Positions 10,749 to 20,189 of a stretch of 64,000 nt of DNA are shown one piece after another. The stretch comes from Aphanomyces cochlioides (taxonomy: Eukaryota > Oomycota > Saprolegniomycetes > Saprolegniales > Verrucalvaceae). The position numbers were made by a program, and so were the translations under genes. The number at the start of each line of letters is the position of its first letter. The first letter of the stretch is position 1. The stretch spans positions 496,001 to 560,000 of the forward strand of contig JAHQRK010000011.1 of assembly GCA_019828595.1 (NCBI GenBank), written 5' to 3'. The notes beneath the pieces are model-generated. The model did not search any database. It saw only the letters and a list, made by a program, of their open reading frames with translations, and was not told the DNA's origin.

Positions 10749-10914
10749 GAAAGTGGCCACGCCAGGTTAAAAAAATGCCCGAACTGCTGCAAAGACTGGA
10801 CGATGCAGCTGGTGACGTCAAGATGAGACAAGACCTGGCGTCGTTTATCAAACGCAAGCGGTCCCAGATGGGAAAGAAGTTCTTCCCAGGACGTTCTCAG
10901 TGATCACGAGCGAA

Positions 10915-11484
10915 CCCACGAGCCGGCGGCGTCGACGGAGACGAAGGAAACCCGCAGCGAGATCGAGACTGCCGTCCAACTTGGGGCATCGCGCATACGG
11001 ATACGGTAGCCGTTGGTCCCGCCGTGTGTAAATTCACCCAACTTTGACGGCAACATTTCTCACCAAATGGGTCCATTCCAATCATAAGATGAACCAAATG
11101 CTCGGCTGGATATCATTCTTCACGAATAGAAAAGCCCGTTCGTTCTATCGCGCTGCATCGAGCGTGCTCGTTGTTTGGAATAGAATTCCTTCTTGTTTTA
11201 CAGTACAAAGTTGAACATATACCAAGAAAGGCGGAATCCAAACGACACACCATCACAATACACGAAACGCAGCTGTAGCGTGGCATGTGTGGCGTAACAA
11301 CGACATAAAAATATCTCACCAATTGAGGTCCATTCGATTATCTCGCTCAAAATATATTAAAAATATATGGAGTTTTGGAATTCTCTGGAAAATTGCTTCA
11401 AATAGATGGTGGTGAGAAATGGGCGATGGCGCCATTGGGTGCATCTTGTGAAGACATTTTACAAAAACACGAACGTCACAAATC
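10915..11484. other. Intergenic region with a degenerate direct repeat
   Basis: No gene seen. TCTCACCAAATGGGTCCATT (about 11057) and TCTCACCAATTGAGGTCCAT (about 11316) are imperfect direct copies 260 bp apart. Nothing else is recognisable. Confidence 0.45.
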
Positions 11485-13169
11485 AGAGTCAATCAATTAA
11501 AACTGGGGTCCTTTAAACATAAGCCATTAAAACTGGGGTCCCACTGTTTAAGGGTACTGCTCAAGAGAATTCATTCTGAAGTCTTGAACAACTTCAGTTG
11601 AGCCCCGCGACTCCAATTTGAGGGCGACGGTCGGGATATTAGCCTATCTTTCATATATCTTTCTGTAGCCGATTTGTATCGATAGAATGGGCATTTACTC
11701 TCACTTTTATAATGATGCCTTTGAAAACATTCTAAATGTTGTAGCCTGTGCTTTGTAGTCAAACGTTATATGGTCATGAAGCTGGAATGTCAGCGGAGCG
11801 TTGTTGCTCATGAAGATTGACCTGATTTCAAAACGCTATTGATCTTAAAGGAGACGTAAATTTACATGCATATACGATATGCACGTCAGCGAAACTTAAT
11901 CACGACAAGTCACACTCAACTGCTCCAGCAATAATGATAGCCGCACAAGCTGTAGATTCCTTGCATGATTTTCAAAAGATGAGCAATAAATTCAAATGAG
12001 AATGGATAGCAATGCTTACCAAGTGAATGTACTTTAGTAGTGGTTACTCTAGTTAATGCTGAGTCAGTAGTTAGCGGGGATAGGATGCTGGGGCAAAGTG
12101 CAGTTTGTCATGTGTGCAAGATCTCACTACAATCTAATTAGAGAAAATTTGTGTCGACGGTATCTACACGGACTGTAGTTTTAGAAACGAATATGACGGG
12201 GTGCCGTTATCTTTTACACTCATACTTCTCATGCGTGTGAAATTTGTTCAACGCCAGGGCAATCATCATCATGGGCTAATGTCCTTCAGCAATACATCAA
12301 TTTCTTCAAAGTTTAACTGACAAAGCCCGTTTTAAGCTTTCTGACACCAAATGAATACACAATTACAACAGCTTACAAACTCTGAAGTCTTAGTATATTC
12401 TCCGTACCTCCATTACCATTCAATCTTTCGTGAAATGTCAGTGAAGTTGTTAAATCATAAGAGTCAGTGATATGCATCACCCTTCAAGAGAGTTCTCTTG
12501 TTACACAGGGATTTTTTGTTGGTGTAAATGATTTTCCATTGTCACTCGTATACTGTTTTGTTGCTTGTCATTTGAAAATAACGAAGGAATCAACATCTTT
12601 AAAGGCAATAATCTCTGTTGGAGAAAATGAGTGTGACTTGTTATTCCTTAAGTGTCACTGATGTGTGTAAAGTTCTATTCATCGTTAACGCATGTACATG
12701 CTCCTCTAAGATCCATAGCATTTTGAAGTCTGGTCAGCCTTCGTGCGCAAGAACTCTTTGCCGACATTCCTTATTCATGATCACCTAAAGTTTGGCATAC
12801 AAAGCACAGGCCACAACGCTTAAAATGTATTCTGGTCATATCTAAGGCGCAACAATAAGAGTGAGAGTTCATGACCATTCTATTGATGGGAAATGCCTTT
12901 TACTCCAAGAGTGCGACAGACAAATAGTAGAAATATAGACTGAAAGCCTGATCGTCGCATTCAACTGTAAGAAGGCTACACTACAAGAATCGTCATCTTA
13001 TAGTTAAATCGCCGATGAAGTTGTTGCTCATAACGCTAAAACACTGTGAAGTTATTCCAGTGAACCGTGCTGGCTGTTGAATGAATTCTCTTGAGCAGTA
13101 CCCTTAAACAGTGGGACCCAGTTTTAATGTCTTCTGTTTATAGGACCCCAGTTTTAATTGATTGACTCT
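11485..13169. mobile_element. 1.7-kb foldback-type element with long inverted repeats
   Basis: The ends AGAGTCAATCAATTAAAACT (11485) and its complement at 13150-13169 are identical over the first 27 bases. The inverted similarity continues inward for about 90 bp (GTCCCACTGTTTAAGGGTAC and AAGAGAATTCATTC pair with their complements near 13080-13125). A further imperfect pairing links 11620-11760 with 12780-12960. The flanks CACAAATC (11477-11484) and CACATATC (13170-13177) match at 7 of 8 bases, as an aged 8-bp target duplication. No transposase is visible; the longest inner frame is 64 codons. This looks like a non-autonomous element, possibly hAT- or MULE-related. Confidence 0.72.
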
Positions 13170-13177
13170 CACATATC

Positions 13178-13828
13178 AAGTTGCAGCCAAGCAAGCTTCC
13201 ACCTGTATTGTATGCTCGCGCTGGCTTTATAGCCATTTCGAATCCGAGGGGGGGGCAGCTCGGGGATGGCACCAACGAGCTGCAGCGCTTGGTCGAACTA
13301 ATGGCTTGACTAGTCACACTGGAAGGGGGCGTCGTTGGTGGCGGCCTCTAACTTGTGTGAGGAAAAGAATGGCGGTGAAACCACGGTGGATGTCATCAGC
13401 CATGACGATTCTTATTGGAGAACTGGATGTTCCAGTGACTTTGGCGCGTGGCAAGAACAATCCTGACTTCGCCGACTTCATCGATCGTTTCACTCGGAGC
13501 TTTCACCCCTCATCATCATCGTTTGGACGGTATCCAGTGTCCAATCTATGTGTTGTCGTCCTGCGTCGAGTGTGTGCACGTGCAGGGTTTATGTAGCCAG
13601 ACGAACACAATATTCCCCAGCTTGATAGCTTAACGCTTTGAGATCCGCAAAGAGGGCCATGACGAACGAGGAGGATGTGCAATGAGAAATGATCTTCAAC
13701 TTGCTTTAGGCATCGACAAATTTGGGAGGAAACTCCATGGAGAATTTCTAATGTTCCAACGACTCTTTGTTGGCGTGAACTAATCGAAGGATCTGTTTCG
13801 TCCAGAATTACAACCCAGCGACATATTT
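13178..13828. other. Intergenic region upstream of the globin gene
   Basis: Open frames of 110-144 codons occur on both strands, but they lack a family match and the minus-strand one has no ATG start. I see nothing firm here. Confidence 0.45.
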
Positions 13829-13839
13829 CAGCCAATCAG
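13829..13839 (+). promoter_or_regulatory. CCAAT box just upstream of the globin gene
   Basis: CAGCCAATCAG ends 19 bp before the ATG at 13858. The identical 11-mer precedes GRDP copies at 49499 (on the opposite strand) and 59045. Confidence 0.5.
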
Positions 13840-13857
13840 AATTTATGCAGCGGTTTC

Positions 13858-14790
13858 ATGCCGGTTTCACGATCTGAACCGTCGGAGACGGACAAACTGG
13901 CACATTTCCTTCGCATGGGGACTGCAGGTACAAAGCAACCTCGAGCGCCGCCAACAGCGGCCGCAATACCTCAAAATGGATCTTCGAGATACCTCAATGA
14001 ATCCCATGGACCTAAGACGCAAACTATTCCATCAACAAAAACTTCTGTAGCTCGGCGAAACTCTGAAGGCAGTGGGAAATCGATGTTTGACCCCAATGTC
14101 GACACGGGCGAAATGATTCAAATGTTCTCGTACGAGCGATGTCCACGGGCTGTTGTGCACCACTACATTCCAGCGAATTTGCCAATGATGCCTATCTTCA
14201 CAGAGACCTATTTGTCTGACTGCAACAACTCGTGGACGTACATTTTGACTTCATCCACGGACCGCATGAAGGAGTTCAGCAAGTCTGGCATCGTGCTCTT
14301 CTACGATGAATTCTTCTTCCGCCTCTTTCAAAGGGACGAATCGTTCAAGGAAGTGTTTCCCGACATCCGTCGCCGTGGTGAAGTCCTTATCAAGGCCCTC
14401 ACGCTCATGCTCAAGAGCTCGGCGGACGACAACGCGCGTCTTGTCAACAAGATCCGATACCTTGGCCACCGCCATCGCTACTTCCCCAAAATCCGCGCTT
14501 TTCAATTCGCCACGTATGGCGCTACGATGATCGAAGTGATTATGTACTGGCTTGGCGAATTAGCTACGCCAGATATTGCAGAAGCGTGGTCGAATGTGGT
14601 CTGCTTCTTCATGAAGCACATGCTTGAATCTTTTCTCACGAACCGCGTCGATCCATTCGAGAGCTACCAAAACACAGTCACGGAGCACTTGCGCGCATTG
14701 AGCGAGATGGACGACGACGAAAAGAAGACAGCCAAGAACTCCAATGGCTCGAGAGGCAGTCGCGGCTCCAGGGCGTCGACGCAACGGTGA
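13858..14790 (+). CDS. Globin-domain protein with long N-terminal extension
   Basis: 310 residues, no intron. Residues 1-100 are low-complexity and Ser/Pro-rich. Residues about 125-285 fit a globin fold: SWTYILTSSTDRMKEFSKSG (helix A), FYDEFFFRLFQRDESFKEVF (B-C-D), GEVLIKALTLMLKSS (E), then YLGHRHRYFPKIRAFQF, where LGHRH matches the F-helix LGxxH with proximal His206. This is followed by YGATMIEVIMYWLGE (G) and IAEAWSNVVCFFMKHMLESF (H). There is no histidine between residues 160 and 190, so the usual distal E7 His is missing, which suggests altered ligand binding or a sensor role. The C-terminus is Lys/Ser/Arg-rich. I infer haem binding from pattern only; nothing indicates the partner or pathway. 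Confidence 0.8.
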   Translation: MPVSRSEPSETDKLAHFLRMGTAGTKQPRAPPTAAAIPQNGSSRYLNESHGPKTQTIPSTKTSVARRNSEGSGKSMFDPNVDTGEMIQMFSYERCPRAVVHHYIPANLPMMPIFTETYLSDCNNSWTYILTSSTDRMKEFSKSGIVLFYDEFFFRLFQRDESFKEVFPDIRRRGEVLIKALTLMLKSSADDNARLVNKIRYLGHRHRYFPKIRAFQFATYGATMIEVIMYWLGELATPDIAEAWSNVVCFFMKHMLESFLTNRVDPFESYQNTVTEHLRALSEMDDDEKKTAKNSNGSRGSRGSRASTQR

Positions 14791-15010
14791 TAAGTTGTAT
14801 CGACATCTTATTGCATGGTCGAAAAATAAATATAAATATCCATAAAAACATTTATTGTCAATAATTTATAAACTTGAATTTTGTATTCTAAAACAATAAT
14901 TTTCCATTTTTGAAAATATGGAGAACCACAACGTTCGAAAAAGTACACGTCTATTTTTATATTGGAAATTTTTGTTCCACCGACTAGTCGAGTGTAGTCA
15001 ACCGCCAGCC
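14791..15010. other. Short AT-rich intergenic spacer
   Basis: Contains AATAAATATAAATATCC after the globin stop, plausible as a polyadenylation region, and the upstream region of the NudE-like gene. Confidence 0.35.
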
Positions 15011-15697
15011 ATGACGGACGAACCAGTGCAGAATCTCGCTCCAGAAGCGATGGAAACGCATGAGAGGAGCGAGGAAAAGACGATGACCGTCTCGGAAGAG
15101 GAGGATTCGATGGAGCGGAAGCTGCGACTCAAGGAGGCCGAGTTACGAGCACTGCAAGTCGAGCATGAAGAATACGTCGCGTCGAGCTGTGAAATCGAGC
15201 GGGAACTCGAAGCTGAAGTCGATCGACTCGAAGACCTTCGACTCAAGTTGCTCGAGCAAGTCCGAAAAGCGATGGAAGATCAGACAAATGCGCGAACGAC
15301 TGTCGAGTCGGTCAACAAGGAACTCTCAAAACTGCAATCAATCGTGTCCGAGTTGACACAGGCCAATACTACTTTGAAGAGCGATGTCCAACGACTCGAA
15401 CAGCGAAATGACGATCTTGAACGACGCGAACGCGAATTGCAAGCTACGATTGACGACTTGGAGCATCAATTGGATGTCAGTGTCGAGCAAGGTGTCTTTC
15501 TCCGCCAGGAAAACGACGATTTGCTCATGCGTCTTCGAGAAAGTTTCGGCGGTGGACCTGCCACCGTCAATCCTCTCCCCATGGACTCGAAACTCAAGTA
15601 CGGCACGGGCAAAGCTGTGAAATCTCCACCAACGTCACCAACTTCCAAGCAATCTGCGCGGTCGACAAGTTGTGGCCCCGAGTGCTCTCTCATGTAA
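15011..15697 (+). CDS. NudE/NDEL1-like coiled-coil protein with C-terminal CaaX box
   Basis: 228 residues from the ATG at 15011; the frame is open further upstream, but the first residues of that extension look non-coding. Residues about 30-205 are a continuous coiled coil rich in Glu, Leu and Arg. The segment RNDDLERRERELQATIDDLE followed by HQLDVSVEQGVFLRQENDDL closely parallels the NudE signature (QANDDLER...[20 protein letters not shown]). NudE proteins bind LIS1 and dynein at centrosomes, kinetochores and the nuclear envelope. A Ser/Pro-rich linker leads to the last four residues CSLM, a good farnesylation CaaX motif, so the protein may be anchored to membranes. The last codon is followed at once by TAA at 15695-15697. 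The family call rests on the one motif and on length. Confidence 0.65.
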   Translation: MTDEPVQNLAPEAMETHERSEEKTMTVSEEEDSMERKLRLKEAELRALQVEHEEYVASSCEIERELEAEVDRLEDLRLKLLEQVRKAMEDQTNARTTVESVNKELSKLQSIVSELTQANTTLKSDVQRLEQRNDDLERRERELQATIDDLEHQLDVSVEQGVFLRQENDDLLMRLRESFGGGPATVNPLPMDSKLKYGTGKAVKSPPTSPTSKQSARSTSCGPECSLM

Positions 15698-15712
15698 CAT
15701 AGACTTAACTTA

Positions 15713-16384
15713 TTAATCGCAACGCGTAAGCATGGCAAGAAGTCCATCCCTCCATCGGGCATATTCAGCATACACTTGCCATTTTGCAAGGCTCTTATAA
15801 AGCCGTCGCTTTCGCATTGCTCGGAGCGTTCCCAGGAAAGTCTGCATGACGACGTTCTAAGCTCATCCTAGTTGCTTTCAACTTACTCGAACAGCTCGAC
15901 GGGACAGCAATACCCACGCCATGGCGGCCACTTTCTCTTCAAATCCATCGTGCCATGTCATGCGTCGCCACTTTGTAAATGCCTACGGAGTTCTCATGCA
16001 TAACAGGACAGCCATGGTCAAGGTTACATTCGCGGGCAGCCGTCGACGTAGCAACACGACAAATTGACGATTCCGTTGCTCCACGAAGGCGACCCCATGA
16101 CGCCACTGAGTCATTGCCCAGACTAATCTACCTTTCTGAAGTCTCAGCATGGCAATTCGCAGCGTTCGTTCGTAGCTACAAGACGAGATGTCATTGAAAA
16201 GACCGAGGCCAAAGAGCGCGTCGTACATTTGACGACAAGTCCAGTCATAGCGAGCCTCTAGAAGACGAAACCGGCGGAGACGGCGCCATGCTCGAAAGTG
16301 GCGAGCAAGACAGGCTTGGTTAGCATGAAGATCGTAGCTATGTCGAAGCCAAACCACGGGATCTAGACAGGCGTCCAGGGACAT
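15713..16384 (-). CDS. Small Trp/Arg-rich repeat protein, Sfi1-like, four exons or so
   Basis: ATG at 16384 (MSLDACLDPVVWLRHSYDLH). Helical repeats with a W-x(2-3)-R pattern follow: ARHFRAWRRLRRFRLLEAR, KGRLVWAMTQWRHGV, then after a 46-nt intron (GTAACC...CTCCGTAG) AFTKWRRMTWHDGFEEK. A second intron (GTAAGT...GCTTAG, 30 nt) precedes NVVMQTFLGTLRAMRKRRLY and KSLAKWQVYAEYARWRDGLL, ending at TAA 15713-15715. This W/R spacing resembles the centrin-binding repeats of Sfi1-type proteins, but it is too short for true Sfi1. Its start lies 76 bp from the start of the next, divergent gene, so they probably share a promoter. It converges on the NudE-like gene with stops 15 bp apart. Confidence 0.55.
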
Positions 16385-16460
16385 CTCGCTGTTGTGAGAT
16401 TTGCCAGTTACACGGAAAGTTGTAACTGTTTTTGTAACTGCTACAGTCACGCGGTCCGCG

Positions 16461-18339
16461 ATGGTCAAGCAGTACGGCGCCGTGCCAGCCAAGGGAATAA
16501 TACCTCTGCAAGATAAGCTGCGCCAGTCTGAAGTCGATCTTTCAAATAGCTCACACATCTCAAATGTCCATCGTTTGTAGGAAGCGTTGGCCGCAGCGCA
16601 GAAAACAATTGCCGAGCAACAAGTCCGTGAGCAAGAATTGCGAAAGCTCCTCGAGCTCAATAGCCTCGCGGATGGCGAGAACTCGACTGCAAATGCACTG
16701 CTTGAAGGTATTCCACCTCGTCAGTTCGTCTGGAGCTAACCAACTCGTCAGCGAAAACGCACGCGCTCCACAATATTCATTCGCAAAAAGTTCGAGCGCT
16801 CATGAATTCGATCCATCAATTGCAAGAACAAGTCGCGACTATGAAAGCCCAAGACAAGGAACACCGACGATCTGCGCTCATTCAAAGCCTGCGGAAGAAA
16901 CAAAGGGAGCAGGATCTGCTCGTCGACGTGCTCAAGGAAACACTACAAGCCAAAGTATCAGAGTTCCAAGACGATCCCAATCTGTTGAACGAATTCATCC
17001 TCAAGAAAACGATCAGCGGACCCAAGCGCTTCCGGCCAAAGACACGGGAAGAGCTCGAGCTCGAGTTTGCAGAGCTGGACAAGAAGTACAAACGCACGCT
17101 AGCTAGCTTGAAGAAAGCCAAGACGTCGCTGGAAATACCACAAACTCCTCGCACGCAAGAGACCGAAGAGAGAACACCAGCAGAACCTGGACCTGGTACA
17201 GCCTCTACTGTCTAGACAAGAAGGTCTCAAGGAGACTAGAGCTCGTAGCTATGCAGAAAGAACTCGAGACGCTTCGTGTGGCTGTCGCGGCGAAAGAAAT
17301 CACGCGACAAGCTCAACTGGACCAGATCGACGGTCTCCGCAAGCGGCTAGAGGAGCTTCATCTGTGAGATTTGGATGGAAAGAGTCGTCTTATGCTCATC
17401 TAGGGTGGAAGACAAGCTGGAGCGAACGAAAACCAAGTACAGCGCGAGTAAAGAAGCCATCAAGAAATTGCAAGATGATGCAATTCGCTTGATCCAAGAC
17501 AAGGAATGCGTAGGCTCCGAGCTGCTTCAAGCCTTGTCATGACTTTGTCTCGATGTAGGAAAGCGAGCGATGGCTGCAGCTTGAAGCCGAGCTCGCGTTC
17601 TACAAAGAGGCGACAGATACAAGTCAGAAGAACGGCGACAAAGTCAAAATGGAGCTCATGGAGCGTGTCAAGGCATTGCATGCGCGTGAAGCGGAGCATT
17701 TAACTCAGTTGGAAGACCAGCAGAGGAAATGGGCTCAAGATCGTACGACGATCCTCGCTCAGGTAGATACATAGCCAGCATCATTGGAAGGTTGCTGGGC
17801 AAGTAGATGCGCACCCAAGAGAATCACATCTTGTCGATTGAAGCCCAGAGCAAGCAAGCTGCTGAACAAGCGACCAAGCTCGTCGCAGAGCGAGATGCTT
17901 TGAAACGTGAGCTTGACAAAGCCAAGGAAATCGTCGACAAGATGGAGCTTGAGGTATTCCATCGCGGTGATATCCAAGTCTCAACGTGAAGCAGGTGACA
18001 CCGAGAGAACCAGCTACACTTCCAAGTAGTCCAACTGCCAAAGAACGAGCGCTGCAAGAGGCACTCGATGCAAAAGACGAGATGGTCAAGGCGCTTGAGA
18101 AGCAGATCGTCGCGGCCAAACTACTCAGCAGGCAACAGAAGAAGGAGAAGGAAACCTTGCTGGTCCAAATGGACAAACTGCGCACGCTCGTAGCGTCGAC
18201 TGCGCCGCCGACGGACGCTTCCCGTGTGATCGCACAGGCTACGACCAAGCAGTCGACCGACGCCACGACTATAATCGATCCAGAGAGTGCAGCCAAGGAC
18301 GATGCAGTCGACACGTCGCGAGCAGAACCGGTTGAATGA
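16461..18339 (+). CDS. Long coiled-coil protein, about eight exons
   Basis: ATG at 16461 (MVKQYGAVPAKGIIPLQDKL) then short introns that all keep the frame: GTCGAT..TTGTAG (48 nt) before EALAAAQKTIAEQQVREQEL; GTATTC..CGTCAG before KTHALHNIHSQKVRALMNSI; GTACAG..GACTAG (44 nt) before ELVAMQKELETLRVAVAAKE; and further introns before VEDKLERTKTKYSASKEA, ESERWLQLEAELAFYKEATD, MRTQENHILSIEAQSKQAAE and VTPREPATLPSSPTAKERAL. It ends ...DTSRAEPVE at 18339. Almost the whole protein of about 480-500 residues is predicted coiled coil without a catalytic domain, suggesting a cytoskeletal, centrosomal or flagellar role; that is inference. It is divergent from the Trp/Arg-rich gene (76-bp gap). Confidence 0.7.
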
Positions 18340-18430
18340 GAAAGATATCTCGTTTCACATCTTTCAAATGTCCTCTCGTCCCCCATTATCCGGATGCCTT
18401 CTTCGCAGTAAGCATTCATTCTCCAAAAAG

Positions 18431-20007
18431 ATGCGTCACTGGGATGACGATGCGACGGACGTGCCGCTTCTCCTGGAAGAAGTGGACGAGCTGGAGGAGC
18501 CACAGCTTCCTCCAGCAGCCAAGACCAGCCTGGTGGAGAAATACATCACGAGCAAGATGCAGCCTGGATCCGGTAGCTCCCTGTGTCGACCGAGGATGTC
18601 TCTCATGATTGTTTCCATGACGTAGTGAAAGGATCCATGTTTACAATGACCGTTTCCATCGTCGGTGCGGGAATCTTGTCGCTCCCGTACGCTCTAGAGC
18701 AGGTATATCGATCTCTCGAGCGAGTTTTTGAAGCCAGGAGTAGGTCGGCCTCGTTATGGGCATCGTCTTCTTGGTGTTGGGAGGCCTCTTGGCATACTTT
18801 TCCCTCTATCTCTTGGTTGTCTGCAGCGACTTGTCGAAAGCAACATCCTACATGAATTTAGCAAATCTGACGTCAGGATCACAGTACGTAAGACCTTCTC
18901 TTGCCTTGCACACATGATCTGCGCGTAGACTGTCCATGTTTGTCCAATTTGTGATAAGTCTCAATCTGTTTGGCACGTCGGTGGGGTACCTCGTCGGTAG
19001 CTCTGAGCTTATTCTCCTCGTTGTCAAAGTAAGCAACTCACCGTGAGCTACATTGAGGATCTCATCTTCTTGTCTAGCCCAATGGAACATCTATAGCTGA
19101 TACCCTTGGCACCACAATATCTTCACGGAATGCTTTGATCGGAGCCTTGTGTCTCTGCTTCGTCTTGCCGTTGTCGTTGTTCCGGTCCCTGTCATCGCTT
19201 CGTTTCTCGTCGCTCTTTTCCCTCTTGTGCATCGTTTTCCTCACAACGACTGTGGTTGTCAAGTACTTCCAGTTTGTCCACTTAGGCTATGCCCACGACT
19301 TGGTGTACCAGTGGAATCATCTTCCCCTCTTCACATTGGACTTCCATCGCATCTTAACGGCGCTGCCGCTCGTCATTTTCGCCTACACTTGCCATCCGAA
19401 TGTGCTGCCAATTTACCTTCAACTCCAGCGACGATCAAGTCCACGCATGTACAAAGTTGCCCGTCGAAGCTTCACGATCGCCACGTTGCTTTACGTCCTC
19501 CTGAGCGGGTTTGTCTTTTTGACCTTTGGTATGGAGACGTGTTCAAATTTCCTTCGCAACAATTACCACCAAGATGCTGCTATAATTGCCGGCTCCATCT
19601 TCTTCGCCGTCGCGCTAGTCGTGACGACACCTCTGTACATTCACACGCTGCGCAAGGGACTCAACGAGGTACGTCTTCATGCTCAAAATCGTGCTAAAAG
19701 TCATCTCTAGTCCATGTGGGGCGTGAGTGAGCCTGGGTATTTCCATCACGTGCTCGTCACTTTGGTGCTCGTTGGTGGCGTCTGCAGTGTCTCTATTGCC
19801 GCTGGGGACATTGCGACCGTCTTGGGCATCCTTGGCGCGACGACCAACCCGATCATTTGCTTTGTCTTGCCGACGTTTTATGTATACAAGATCGCACCCG
19901 ATGCATTCTGGCTCGAAAAAGGCACAGCCCTCTTAGTTTGTGTCATCACGTCGAGCTTGTGCGTGGCTAGCCTTGTTGTACAAGCAAAGTCAAGTCTTGG
20001 CTGGTAA
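18431..20007 (+). CDS. Amino acid/auxin permease family (AAAP/SLC38-like) transporter
   Basis: ATG at 18431 (MRHWDDDATDVPLLLEEVDE), an acidic cytoplasmic N-terminus. A 50-nt intron brings the frame to KGSMFTMTVSIVGAGILSLP, the conserved first membrane helix of AAAP transporters. Then, via introns of about 40-50 nt, VGLVMGIVFLVLGGLLAYFS, LSMFVQFVISLNLFGTSVGY, ALIGALCLCFVLPLSLFRSL, LPLVIFAYTCHPNVLPIYLQ, SFTIATLLYVLLSGFVFLTF and SMWGVSEPGYFHHVLVTLVL follow, about ten to eleven membrane helices. The frame ends SSLGW at TAA 20007. These proteins co-transport neutral amino acids with H+ or Na+ at the plasma or vacuolar membrane. The substrate is not inferable. It is the last gene of the dense block. 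Confidence 0.85.
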
Positions 20008-20189
20008 AGTTGACTCAATCGACATTGAATTCCGACTTTGTGGACCATGGAGATGCTTCATGGAGCTCGCCCCCACCGCTGACTTTGTCCCCCTTAGGTC
20101 TTAGACATGCAGGGGGGAAAGGGGGAAGACGAGTGGAGATCGCTAGAAGATGAGGGCGAGAAAGAGATGAAGAGTATATTGAGTGTGCT

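Noticed and set aside
10786..10914. 42-codon ATG frame on the plus strand just upstream of the START-FYVE gene
   Set aside because: Lys/Arg-rich, no homology recognised and overlapping the likely promoter; too short to support.
13503..13835. 110-codon minus-strand frame upstream of the globin gene
   Set aside because: Begins at a TTG codon, no family resemblance, overlaps the promoter.
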